From NCBI GenBank assembly GCA_964017185.1, contig OZ024879.1, positions 24,927,456 to 24,991,455 on the forward strand: a stretch of 64,000 nucleotides of DNA, written 5' to 3'. This DNA is from Rugalucina vietnamica. Lineage: Eukaryota; Mollusca; Bivalvia; Lucinida; Lucinidae. The translations under genes were made by a program, and so were the position numbers. How positions within the stretch are numbered: the first letter of the stretch is position 1; the number at the start of each line of letters is the position of its first letter. Shown piece by piece: positions 29,380 through 40,564 of the stretch. The notes under the pieces were generated by a model. It ran no database searches. It was given only the letters and a program-made list of their open reading frames with translations, and was not told where the DNA came from.

Positions 29380-31757
29380 TAATTATATCGTCCATGATAA
29401 TAACCATATCTCGGTCTATCCCGCCGTGAACCGCCATTTCGTCTACCATTGAACCCATTGGATGGCCTGTATCTTCCGTTCCCATTCGATTGTCCTAGAG
29501 CTTTATGGATCGAAGACTTCAGGTTGGCACTGAGTTTCTGAGTGCCAAGGCGCGACAGATGTTTACCGTCAGCGTTCAGAATTCCTTTAGACGGTTGCCC
29601 CCGATAAAACAGATTTCCGTTATCACACAGAGATACGCTTTCCATATCCGCCAACTTCTCCTGTAGAAGGACATTTAATTTCATGACTTTACGGTTAATG
29701 CCCTCCTCTCTGCGTGGTAGTCCCATCGATACGACTATTTTGGTATTTCTAGCTTTTTGTTTAATGTCTGTACATATGTTGTGTACCTTTGCAGCGCAAT
29801 CCTCTGGTGTCTCTTTTTCCATGTCGTTTTCAAACAGATGCAAAACGACCGCATCAGGATTCTCTTTCATCTGGTCTATGTACTCCTGTCCTTCTTTGAG
29901 GGTGTATTTCGTGGTTTTCTGCACCTCTACTTCTGTGCTGGACAATCGGTTAGCATCGATATATTTGATATTTGAAGTTCCAATCAACAGCACTGACTTC
30001 TTGTCAGGTATGGCTTCAATGTCGATAACAGGTTCTTCACTCGGTGTAGATGATTTTTCTCTAACGTTACTTTCTTCTTTCTGACTCCTCACTTTCGCCC
30101 GCGATTCAGTAGCTGGCAGCTCTTGCACCTGTTCCTGGACTTTCATAGATCCCTGCTGGACAAGAGAGTCATCTTTTCTAGATGCGTGCATCTTCCATGC
30201 CAGAACTTCATCTTGTAGCTGTAGCAAATCAGAATTCTGTTTCTTGACTTTTTCTTCCAATTCTAATATAACTTCACATTTGATTTTCAGTCTTTTCTCC
30301 ATATTTTCTACATCTTGTTGTATAATCCCTGCCTGGGTTTTGGATGACTCATATTTCTGGTTGAGAACTGATAAGGCACTTTGCTGTTTGGCTGCGACCA
30401 TTTCTTTCTCGAGGTTTACTTCAAATATCTGCTGTTTTAGTTTCTTATTTTCTCTGTCTTGGTTTTCAATTTTCAATGAAAGTGTTTGGCAATTATCACA
30501 TTTCTTGTCAGGTTTTGATGAAGTCTCTTGATTCTGTGTTTTCAAACTGTCCCTTTCTTCTGTCAATTTTCTTATCTGGTTCTGTAAGTTTGTAGTATTA
30601 TTGTGAACTTTAGCGAAGTTGTCGATGGCATTAATAAAGCTACTTTCAAGTCTTTGAACGGTTACGTCTTGGAAATCAGTTAGGCATTTGTCGATGGAAG
30701 TGAAGGATTCCGGTGTTTGTGTCTCTCTATCGGTTGTAGCTGACTTTCCCTTTTTTGTCTTTCCGTCACTATCTGATTCATGCTGGATGCATTTGTCACT
30801 CATCTGTTTCCCATCTGATGGTTTATCTGTTTGGATACAGCTGTCCACATGTTCCACTCCTGTTTGTGTTTCTGATTCAAGATATTTCCCAGGTTGGACA
30901 ACAGGGTATTCAAAATGATCTTTCACTCCCCTACTCTGTTCTTGGCATTTTTCATCTGATCCTGACATAGCCATCATTTCATCAAATTTTCTATTGAATT
31001 CTGTATCCATATTTGAACAAGTTTCACATGTATACTTTCTTTGTGATTTCTCATACATGTATAACTGGTAGGCTGGCAGTTTAGAGCATGTATAGTGAAA
31101 CCAAAGTTTACAGTCTCCGCACTGAATACCATCATCTGCGACTGGACTCTTACAGGTTCCGCAGTTATATTTCTTCTCTGATATGACATCACTCTTCCGC
31201 GTCTCCTTTCCTTGCTGAACATCGCTCCTTCTCGACTCTCTTGTAGATTTTGTCTCGCTACTCCTTTCCTCCTCTATGGATTTTACCAACTCCTGCCAAT
31301 GGCAACTTTCTGAAGAAATTCCAGACTTCGCGAGCTCATCCGCTTTAAGATTACCAGCAACATCACCATGGCCCTCTACCCAGCACCACTTCAACTGTAA
31401 TTGACTTGAGAGCTTGTCTAATGTGATCCACAGATCTTTGTTCAGGACATCTGACTTCTGCTTAGTTTTCCAGCCATTTGCTTTCCACTGAAGTATCCAT
31501 TTGGTTATCCCTTCTTTAACATATTTGCTATCAGTACTAATCTGGACTTGCTTCATTTGACTGTGCTTTGCTTGGACTAATGCGATTATTGCGGCGGTCA
31601 ATTCTGCTCGATTATTTGTTTGCTTCTCTCCAACAAGGTACTCACTTACGTTGAGAGGGTTTTCTTCGCCCCAGAACACGCCGCATCCCCCCTGGGGGTC
31701 CTCCTGTCCATTATTTCTGCATGCCCCATCAACGAAGACACTGACGAAGTCATCCAT
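29379..31757 (-). CDS. LINE ORF1: RNase HI, PHD finger, coiled coil, SGNH esterase
   Basis: A 792-residue protein. Residues 1-146 are RNase HI with the full acidic set D10, E52 (NNRAELTAA), D76 (STDSKYV), H130 (EGHGDVAGN) and D140, able in principle to cleave RNA in RNA:DNA hybrids. Residues 199-247 form a PHD-like finger, C199-C202-C213-C216-H221-C224-C244-C247. Residues 280-350 are acidic with TQT motifs. Residues 365-530 look like a coiled coil. Residues 585-755 are an SGNH hydrolase-like domain: LLIGTSN (S595), LFEND (N644) and DGKHLS (D730, H733). The tail (757-792) is Arg/Gly/Asn-rich and probably binds RNA. PHD plus esterase is known for CR1-type ORF1 proteins. An N-terminal RNase H in ORF1 rather than at the ORF2 C-terminus is unusual to me. 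The ATG has G at -3 and +4. Confidence 0.9.
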   Translation of the reverse strand: MDDFVSVFVDGACRNNGQEDPQGGCGVFWGEENPLNVSEYLVGEKQTNNRAELTAAIIALVQAKHSQMKQVQISTDSKYVKEGITKWILQWKANGWKTKQKSDVLNKDLWITLDKLSSQLQLKWCWVEGHGDVAGNLKADELAKSGISSESCHWQELVKSIEEERSSETKSTRESRRSDVQQGKETRKSDVISEKKYNCGTCKSPVADDGIQCGDCKLWFHYTCSKLPAYQLYMYEKSQRKYTCETCSNMDTEFNRKFDEMMAMSGSDEKCQEQSRGVKDHFEYPVVQPGKYLESETQTGVEHVDSCIQTDKPSDGKQMSDKCIQHESDSDGKTKKGKSATTDRETQTPESFTSIDKCLTDFQDVTVQRLESSFINAIDNFAKVHNNTTNLQNQIRKLTEERDSLKTQNQETSSKPDKKCDNCQTLSLKIENQDRENKKLKQQIFEVNLEKEMVAAKQQSALSVLNQKYESSKTQAGIIQQDVENMEKRLKIKCEVILELEEKVKKQNSDLLQLQDEVLAWKMHASRKDDSLVQQGSMKVQEQVQELPATESRAKVRSQKEESNVREKSSTPSEEPVIDIEAIPDKKSVLLIGTSNIKYIDANRLSSTEVEVQKTTKYTLKEGQEYIDQMKENPDAVVLHLFENDMEKETPEDCAAKVHNICTDIKQKARNTKIVVSMGLPRREEGINRKVMKLNVLLQEKLADMESVSLCDNGNLFYRGQPSKGILNADGKHLSRLGTQKLSANLKSSIHKALGQSNGNGRYRPSNGFNGRRNGGSRRDRPRYGYYHGRYN

Positions 31758-31984
31758 TACAGTTGCGGTGGTCGGATATTCACTGATTTTTAAGAAACGG
31801 CTAAGAGTTCGAAATTCAAACGTCGTCGGCTATAAGGGACACTTCTTCCTCACCTGACTGTATATTATTTTCAATAATCACGACCTTGTAGACCTTGAAT
31901 TTGGTTAAAATCTTCTAATTATTCTTGACAATTTCAAAATTCATTGTTTACATACGAACGTCACTTCCGTTAATCTTATAATAT

Positions 31985-32587
31985 ATGGGCCACAACGTGA
32001 GAAAATGTACCTTCGGACAATTTTTTGAGTATAAGAAAAACAAAGTTACTTTGAATGTTTAATGTTTCTAGAGTCTATTAGTCTTTATTTGACCAGATTA
32101 TTTAAGTTATTTTGTGAGTTATGACCAATTTACTATATGAACCCTACAGACGTCATTGTCCTAAAAAATGACGTCAAAATTGTGTAATGCATTTCTGCAT
32201 GCCAGTAGAGCTTACAAAACTCGATGCGTTTGCTAAAAACTGTTTTGCACTGGCCAGAACCTATTGTAAAGATAGAAGCATGCTATCCTTACAGGCAATC
32301 TGTCGTAATTATTTTGTCTATTGTTATGATGATGCGGTTGCTATGGTTACCGTTTAACGATAGATAATTGAAAATAATGTGTATTATGGGCTAAAACAAG
32401 GGCAGATAACTCCAAATATTGAAAAATAATATGTTTTAAAACTCATTCATTTGGTAGCCCAGTGTTCTAAGATTACAAATACAGTGTTATTTCTAAAACG
32501 TATATTACATAATTTTTCCGCATTTTGCTGTTTTCTACTTGTAATGTCAGAATGTCCGAAGGTACATTTTGTCGCGTTGAGGTTCAT
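31985..32587. mobile_element. 0.6-kb TIR element with CAACGYGA ends
   Basis: ATGGGCCACAACGTGAGAAA at the left and TCGCGTTGAGGTTCAT at the right are inverted, continued inward by TGTACCTTCGGACA and TGTCCGAAGGTACA. The termini resemble MITE family T (TGAGCCGCATCGTGAG). The interior is non-coding. Confidence 0.75.
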
Positions 32588-32627
32588 ATAAGATTAATTA
32601 TAAATTTTCAGATGATTTTTTTATTTC

Positions 32628-32835
32628 CATATTTTTGCTCAAAACATAGAATGTGGGTACACGTTAGAACCGCCTGGGCGAGGCGGTTCTAACGAGTACC
32701 CACAATCTATGTTTTGGAGCAAAAATAAGAAAAATAGGTGTACTCCTGCATATCCCAGTTTTGCTATATAAAAGTGGGGTATAAGGGGGCCACTATTACA
32801 CGGACATGTTTTCCTGATGTCATGCTTCGATGGAG
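32628..32835 (+). repeat. Hairpin repeat family H, copy 3 (cleanest)
   Basis: 32,641-32,714 forms an almost perfect stem: AAAACATAGAATGTGGGTAC pairs with GTACCCACAATCTATGTTTT, and GTTAGAACCGCCT pairs with AGGCGGTTCTAAC. The downstream part resembles 22,115-22,200 (ACATGTTTTCCTGATG). Confidence 0.75.
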
Positions 32836-33393
32836 TCTGAATTTTAAACGCTGTTCGTGCCTTGCATAACCAGAACCTAGCCGCGAAATAAGGTAAAACA
32901 TGCAATCTGCTAGTACATGTCGGTGGCCTAACGCATTATGTGATGACCATAACATTTATATACGGAAGTTACACCCACCTAATAGCTATGGTCATATGGA
33001 TTCTGGTCGCCTGATCACGACTTACCACAATGACAACGCTTACCGGAATCTTTTCCAGATTTTCCACCGCTTCATCAATGGCCGACTTTCCAAACATGTC
33101 ATTTCTCGTCACAAGGGGCGGTACCACTGAGAATTTCCTATACAGAAAAATAAATAGTTTCACTAACAATTCTCGACTGGACCGTGGAAATTAGCATTTT
33201 CTCTAACAATCATTCTCATGCACACCGTTTTGCTTTCAGAAATGTTAAACCATGAAAAATATTGATACTTTTGCCCATGCTGTGTCTAGACAAATACCGA
33301 GAGAAGCTACATAATTTTGCCTTTTGTAGTCTGACTCCACCTATGCCTTAAATATTGGCATTATTCTTATAGGCTACCACACAGTATATGGCA
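32836..33393. other. Non-coding stretch, no gene seen
   Basis: No repeat partner, exon or RNA I can support. Confidence 0.4.
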
Positions 33394-33984
33394 GAGGTGC
33401 ACCATGCCGGGGATTTTTGTAGACATATATTTTCTGAAAGCCAGTACCCTAAGCTACTAAATGCCGCTTGTTAGCACTCTGGCTGCTGGGGCTTTATCGT
33501 GCCAGAGCCTGTTACGTACTTTACCGATGTATGATTTTTAAATTCAAGCTGCTAAGGGGATCACCAAAATTTATGACAAAAAACAAATATTTGACAAGAA
33601 CTTTATTTTTGAATATGTAGCAGAGATGTTACCTAATCTAACAGGACCAAATTCAATAATATGTAGATTTCATGACCACTTGTACAACAGAAGTAACGTA
33701 AATAACCCATGTAATTTGGCATCTCCACCGTGTTTCGTTTCTTATAGAATATAGCTTAGACCAAATACCACAATACAATTTATATTATAGTTATCTACAG
33801 TCCTTGCCCTTTAAAATGACATATAGAAGAGCTCTCTGTGACCTTCCATCATTCCACAGATGCTGATTGTCTTCCCCTACCCCCATTTAAATAGTATGCC
33901 AATTAATAAATATTTCCCAGCAGAAACAGAACAAAGACACTTCCTTTCCCGAAAAACATCCCAGTTTTCGAAATAAAACCTCCA

Positions 33985-34375
33985 TAGGTATTAAAAGCAC
34001 ACAAAAATCAACTACAGACGATGCTTCTTGATAATGGAACATATTTTACGTAATGTCATGGTTATGTATGTAACAATTTTGTATTTTCACTATAGAATCA
34101 TATACTTATGATTAATTGCAGATTATCATTTGTCTCTCACAGTTATTTCAATTAAGAAATTAAATTTATTGAATATCTATCCCAAATGGTATTAAAAGCA
34201 CACAAAATTAACTACAGAGCATGCTTCATGATAATGGTAGCATATTGACATGGTAACGTACGTAACAATTTTGTATTTTATCTATAGAATCAAATACTTG
34301 TAATTTATAGCAGATTATCATTCTTCTTCTATAATTATTTCAATTAGCAAATTAAACTGAAATCTGTCATAAAAA
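33985..34375. repeat. Two tandem copies of a ~195-bp unit
   Basis: GGTATTAAAAGCACACAAAA at about 33,993 and again at 34,189. Each is followed by ACTACAGA, CTTGATAATGG-like, GTAACAATTTTGTATTTT and CAGATTATCATT. Confidence 0.8.
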
Positions 34376-34719
34376 TGAAAGAAATGAGAGTTAAAAGGGC
34401 AACAATCGCTCACCTGATAACAATTAAGTCTGAAAAGGATTAAATTAGTAAAGGAATGGAATAAAATTTATTTGTTGCCATTCTATTCTGCTAAAATACA
34501 AATTTGCGTATGCACATTATTGTATAGTTCTATTATGATCGTAGACTCGCGTCACAGATTAACAGTTTTAAAACTGAATGACTCTCCTGTTGCGATTGGT
34601 CAAATACATTCACTTCCTTCATAATGTTAATGGTAAAGCTGTGGCGTCAGTCTACTACGATGGGTATAATAAATCATACGTATCAAAATTGACCACAAGG
34701 TGAAGGCTCTAAAGAATTT

Positions 34720-35345
34720 TATATTAGCTGAGTGAGCAGCTATTTCACTAAAGGTGGCCATACAACTACCTGAACTTAACTACTTCCGTGTGACTTCAGA
34801 TATCGACACCAAAACCTAAAACAAATACATGTAGGACCACAAAGGACATACAACCTTGGGACGTTTGTGAAGCAATGTAAAATTGTGTATTCATGTGGGT
34901 TTGCTCTTAAAATGCATCCATTCTTTCACAATAAAACGAAAACTACACCACCGATACAGCCTGCATATGTTTTCTAAGTATTAGTGCCTAATTGTCAATT
35001 TAGTTGTTTTCCCACCTCGGTGTTTGGAGCGTGAATTTCTTTCTGATTGCGCCTTTTCCTGACCATTGCCTACTTGTACCTTTTTAGGATCACAGGTAAC
35101 CCAACTGAAACTACTGACTGACTGACTGACCATCTGATTACTGGTTAAACGCTTAGGTCTGAGCCTGTCCAGCAAAAGTGGTTAAGTCAAGCCATTCATA
35201 CATATAAGTCTCAATGGTTTAGTTGGGTGGTTATATTTGAAGCAATTTTTGGATGTCAGGACGTCCAAATTTTGGGTATAAGTCCCATAAAATGGAGGCA
35301 ACGTCCCGACATGACCATAGCTGTTGACTGGGACGCTAAACATCA
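34720..35345 (+). mobile_element. Composite of repeat families D and E with SINE-type tail
   Basis: GAGCAGCTATTTCACTAAAGG resembles the middle of family D, and TGCCTACTTGTACCTTT is its end. Family E follows (CTGATTACTGGTTAAACGC, TTAAGTCAAGCCATTCATAC). The whole ends in GTCCCGACATGACCATAGCT then GTTGACTGGGACGCTAAACA, the shared SINE tail. Confidence 0.55.
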
Positions 35346-37239
35346 ATTCAAACAAAGAAACCTTGGAGCAAAAACAGACTGCCATATGAGCCTCAGTGGA
35401 CTGGGCAAGACACACGAAGGGTCTGGCCCCCAGCTCAGCCTACTTGAACAATATTTCCAGACAAGCCAGTAATGCGAATTTTCATTCCTGACCATGTACT
35501 TCTTACAGAAGTTCAAATAAGATATTGAAGGTGCTATAGAATGGCCACACTAACAAATTCACCATTTTACGTGTAAAATGTTTTGTCTCTCAAGGGCAGC
35601 TTATGCCGTAGTTCAAAGGAGATGCGATCAAAGATATAACCTCTAGAGTGACCATAGTACTTTCACCCATTAATATTATACATTGTCATGGAAACCGGAG
35701 TTCTGTTCTGATCTGGTTCTTCCGTATGCGTTTAAACTGCAGAACTGTATCCGTTTAAATAAAAGACATGTAGCTTGCGGTATCGCAGGCAGTAAATGCA
35801 CAAAATGACAAATTTTCGTGTTAAAGAGGGCAGCTATTAAGTGTTTTCTGTCCCATAACCACCATTGTTGGTTGCTACTGATTGTTTTAAAGTGATGGTT
35901 TGGATTAAATTCTTATTTGATGTTAGATGGAGTAGATATAATATAACTCCTTTGTTGCCGTTTTTGTGTTTTGCCGTGTACTTGTAGACAATTCACGGTA
36001 AAGAAAGTTTCAAACAACCAAGTTCTCACTCCTGGACTCGACTCTGTACAACTAGGTCACCACGCTCCCCACGGTGTATCTTGGTTCAGAATTAAGTAGT
36101 GCCTACTATGATCTCATCATTAGCAACCTAATTATGTTGGGTTTTGCAGATTTCATGCAAGTATCCATCTTTCACCAACCATCCAATGCATGTGGGGCGT
36201 ATAACCAATCAAAAGGAACACAGCCTCAAGCTGCACTGAATGTTGTTCTCAATGGAGAAGAACGCTCGTTTAGCACTGTCACTCTGTCTTACCACATCGG
36301 TTCGGTATAATTACATGTATAGCTCGGCAAATAGGTCACTGTATGGGCGTTACCTTATGAATACGTTATTGGGTATGGTCTACTTTTGACCTAGGTAAAA
36401 GCCAAAGGTATACAGTTGAAAGACTCAACTCACATGTTGTCCTTTAGAATGAAAATCCGAGTTTGTCTTGTTTACTGGATTGGACAAAATATAAGTAGCT
36501 GATCTTTAACGGTAAAATATGTGACAGCGCTCTAGGCTGACTGAGTTTGACTTTTCTATTATCTCCCTACTTGAATAGATGGACTAGCCGACCACGCCCA
36601 GATATGAATATTAAAGTTGCCGCCCATACAGTGACCCATTTGCCGAACTATATAATCATTTATTATTTCACTGACAAAGTACATTTTGCCAACATTTTTT
36701 CAGCAGTCACATTTAAGCAAATATATAAGAGTTTATTTTATGTGTAAGACAAAACACATAATGGTCTAATATTACAATAGTGTAATTTCCTGCAGAAAAT
36801 TCCAATTTAGAATGCAACAGTTTTGACATAATAGAAGTAAATAAAGATATCTTGCCAACGCCACAAAATCCACATTTTTTTTCGATCCCTTGGATTATGG
36901 TAAGACAATTGAATTAGCTATATAGCACACTCACTCAAAAGCCTTGATGACACCAATCTTGACGTCAGTAGACATATCTGCAAGGCTCATTTTTATGTAG
37001 CTTCAACAAGTTTAGCCCTATAGTGCCTTGTGACACACTAGCTGTAAGGCTATGTCACATAACCATGGCTAAAGTTAATCAATCCACCTTCACATTTTGC
37101 TTGCATAAATATGACGAAGATTGATTGTTCTGTTGTATTGAAAGACTGATTAGAATATAAAATGATGACCAAAAAACACTGAAACCCATTTTAGAGCCAA
37201 ATTCTGAAATCTAAGATGTGTTTTATTTTTGTTCAGATT
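35346..37239. other. Non-coding stretch, no gene seen
   Basis: Short open frames only. No motif or repeat partner recognised. Confidence 0.4.
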
Positions 37240-37990
37240 CATAAGCGTTTAGAAATCTCAGCCCTTTTTGTATGAGTGGAAATGAATTAACGACACGTAC
37301 CGTTATCTACATTACCATATAACAAGACACTAGGTGACATGCATTAAGGTGGCGCTGTGTTAGTATTAAGATTGTGACCATTAAAACAATGGCGAATTTA
37401 AACTTAAAATGCATCATTGAATTGAGTTTTTCACCCAATGACCCTTCAAGAAACCATATTATGTATTTTCAAATATGTATATGTCAAATGCATGTATGTA
37501 GTCAAGCAATCCACTTGATCGAAACAAGTTTCACTCAACGGGATACAGTTGCAAACAAAGTCCAAGCATTGTTGGTTAAATAATTTGGACAGCAGACTTA
37601 CTTGATAACACTAAATTCATTATTTCGAAGCAAATCCTCACAACTTATTTCACCTCAGCCCTCTGTATGAAGGGACTGTCCTTATGGTATCTTGCCGTTA
37701 TCTACGTTACCAATGACAAACCACTCGGTAACAATCAATAGATGCCATAAGTTTACCATTTAGACAATGCCAAGTTTAAACTAGAATGTATCGTTGAATT
37801 GTACTATTCCCCAGTGTCCCTTTGAGAATGACTAAGTATGATTTAGTTTTACAAGTAAATATATGTATAGTGGCAAGTGGGGACGACACACGTTTCAATA
37901 TATGACATGTAGTTGCAAACAAAGTACAAACTTTTGAGTGAACTAATTCGGATAACAGACTTTATTCAAAAATATTTCCACACAATCAGT
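37240..37990. repeat. Two diverged tandem copies of a ~420-bp unit
   Basis: CAGCCCT(T/C)TTTGTATGA, CCGTTATCTACRTTACCA, TTTAAACT..AATG.ATC.TTGAATTG and AGTTGCAAACAAAGT recur in the same order in 37,255-37,610 and 37,655-37,990. Confidence 0.65.
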
Positions 37991-39023
37991 TTGTTCATTT
38001 GCGTTAGAAATTCAATGTACTGTTTGTTCATATGGAACGTCTACTGCATATTTTGTTACATACGTTACCATACATGGTACAATGAATTATGTTCATAGAA
38101 AAGCATCTGTTTTAGCATATTTTTCCTATTTGCTAATTTTTGTGTTTGTTTAAACACAAAACTTCATAAAAAAATTACCAAATGTAGATTTTATGGCGAT
38201 TCTTATGAAATTGGCAACATGTCACGTACGTAACGCATTCAAAAGGCCGCTACGTCCAAACGCCCCAACGGTCAGAGTGCTAACAAGTGTCATTTTGAAG
38301 GGAATTGGATGGGCTTTCAGAAAATTATACCCTACAAAAATCCCCGGCATGGTGCACCAGGGTCTATAGGCTCCTCAACGTCTATTACTATCGATAATCA
38401 GTGTCGGAAACTCCAGCCTGATTTTGCCCGTCAAATCCCTATACGGTGTCCATATGGTTCGAACTTGTGCGGATGCAGCGACGTTTCCTGAACTGAACTT
38501 TATTTTACATCTCAGATCACTACAAAGGTGATGTTAGAGGTAAATATGCATTGGTGGTCAATATAGCATTGTACACACGTACGAGTACGCCGCCTTTTGG
38601 AGTTTCGACTGCGCCCACCCCCAACCCCCGAAAAAAGAAAATGCTCAAACAGAATACAGGTTACCTGTGTAGGACCAAGGATAGGAACTTTTTACCGCCC
38701 CGGAAACCCCTCAACACCGTGCTGCTAAGGGTCAACCCAACCTGTGCCATTTTCTGAAACAGAGCCGAGGGGCGTGTCCAAGCCTCTTACGTTCGTTCTG
38801 CTGAAAATGCTGATCATTTTTCTCGAAGTCCACATTAAAATAACTAAAGCAATTTTAAAATCATGTGTACAAACTAAAAAAAAACAACATTATTCCATTA
38901 TCATAAACATTATAAACATTATTATAATTCCAATATTGGCATTTATCCGTCTCATGCAAGCGGGTAAAGCAACTTGAATTTGACAATTCTTACGCATCAG
39001 TTGGGCGAAATAAAAATCATTAC

Positions 39024-39031
39024 TCGACAGC

Positions 39032-39062
<31 letters not shown>
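39024..39062. repeat. (AAT)n microsatellite
   Basis: About eleven AAT units. Frames encoding L or Y runs across it are artefacts. Confidence 0.95.
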
Positions 39063-39210
39063 TACCACTTGGTTGAATAGCATTTGTACAACAAAAGCCA
39101 CACATATCACTCCCGATTCCGTACTTGTCCAATCACAAGACCAAAACAGACATAATAAAACTTCGACGAAAAATGCATTTTGAATCAACTGGTGATTCGG
39201 CAAAAGTAAC

Positions 39211-40564
39211 AAGTTCACGGCTAACAAACCTTTAAATGCGTAACCGCCGGTTAAGAAAGAAAATCCGATTCACGCCCTTCCGGTTCCGCATATGAAGACC
39301 AAGAAAAGGTAAACAAAACATACACTACTAGGATCGATTGATGATTATATTTTAGTACAGAAATATATCGATTATCTATGAATGCTATTTTGTCACTTAT
39401 TTACTATTGTAACTCAGCACCAAAGCAGCTCGCAAAATAACTTGATGCTCTTTGAGTTATTTATTCCCTTCTTCGAACCTGGTGTTCCAACAAGGCCAAA
39501 GTCGGCGAAATACAACTAAAAATTGGACAATTTGCTGGTAAATATCAAATTTTAGTGATTGTTCCACGACAAATTTACAGATATGTATTAACGAAATTGC
39601 ATCTGATGTCTGTTTCAGTATTTCGTTGTGTTAGTGCCCGTCATTATCGATTTGAAGGGAAGGAAAAGATGGGTACGCATTTAATCATTAAAATATGAAG
39701 GATATATTTCAAGATACGTTTGAAAACCTCAACCTGTTCAAGTTATGGTATTTTTTTTCCTTGTAAAGCGTTTTGAAAGACATAAAACCAAGAAAAAACT
39801 AATTAAAGTATACAGAATGCTGTAAAATCGTCTTCATGAACAGGAATATCATGCATGTGAACTATTGATACATGTATTTCATAGACAGTTTGTATTATTT
39901 TATATAAAACATTTTCACTGCAAATATCACAAACACACACCAAATTTGAGTAAGCAACTATTAAGAAAGGACGAGAGAATGTGACAATAATCTTCAGCGT
40001 AAAACAATTAACAAAAACAAAAACTTTAATACATGTGTTCTATAATGACTATAATGCTATCATTCTAATGATTAAATTCGTAACCGAAATGTTCACACAG
40101 CTTTTAACCACATATGCATAAAATGCATTGGCCAGACCAAAGAAACTGTCACCAGACCTCACACAATGTTAAAATCATCTGCGCTCTGTATTGCTTTCCG
40201 TTAGTATGGACGTATAATGAGAGGAAATCTAAAAGTATCCCTGAGACTGACCCACATTTTCGTCGTGTACAATGCAATCCCAACATGTGTTTTGGGGTAG
40301 GGAATAAAAATCATGATTATAAAGAAAAAATTCTGGAAATCCTTTGGGGTCCAAATACAGCAATGTCTAACTAATAAAATAGCATTGATAGAATTATAAT
40401 ATTTGTCTTCGAATCGTTTTACTCGGAATGTTTTACTCGGAAACACGAGCTGCAAAAGTTTGTTTACCTTTTGTTGGTCATCTGATGCGAAACCGGAAGG
40501 ACATGAATCGGATTTCTTTTCTTAACCGCGGTTACGCATTTAAAGGTTTGTTAGCCGTGAAGTT
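39211..40564. mobile_element. 1.35-kb TIR element
   Basis: About 100-bp inverted termini: TTCACGGCTAACAAACCTTT at 39,214 and its complement ending near 40,561. They continue through GCGTAACCGC, AATCCGATTCA, CTTCCGGTT and AAAAGGTAAACAAA. Interior AT-rich with no transposase motif. No clear target duplication. Confidence 0.75.

Larger units (their letters stand above)
25420..31860 (-). mobile_element. CR1-like non-LTR retrotransposon, near complete
   Basis: Two intact minus-strand ORFs (ORF1 31757-29379, ORF2 29379-25891), a short 5' leader and a 3' UTR of about 440 bp. The 3' end reads AATAAAG followed by tandem TATTC units (25,420-25,447), a microsatellite tail rather than poly(A). The PHD plus SGNH esterase ORF1 and the APE endonuclease plus RT ORF2 place it in the CR1/L2-like group from established knowledge. 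The 5' end is set only by loss of evident element sequence, and target duplications were not found. Full-length open ORFs suggest a young copy. Confidence 0.85.
33394..38358. mobile_element. Possible 5-kb TIR unit (GGTGCACC ends)
   Basis: GGTGCACCATGCCGGGGATT at 33,394 is matched in inverse at 38,332-38,358. Homology continues about 125 bp inward, for example TTTTCTGAAAGCC and CTTGTTAGCACTCTG. No target duplication was found. The interior holds diverged tandem repeats and inserted dispersed repeats but no gene. Confidence 0.5.
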
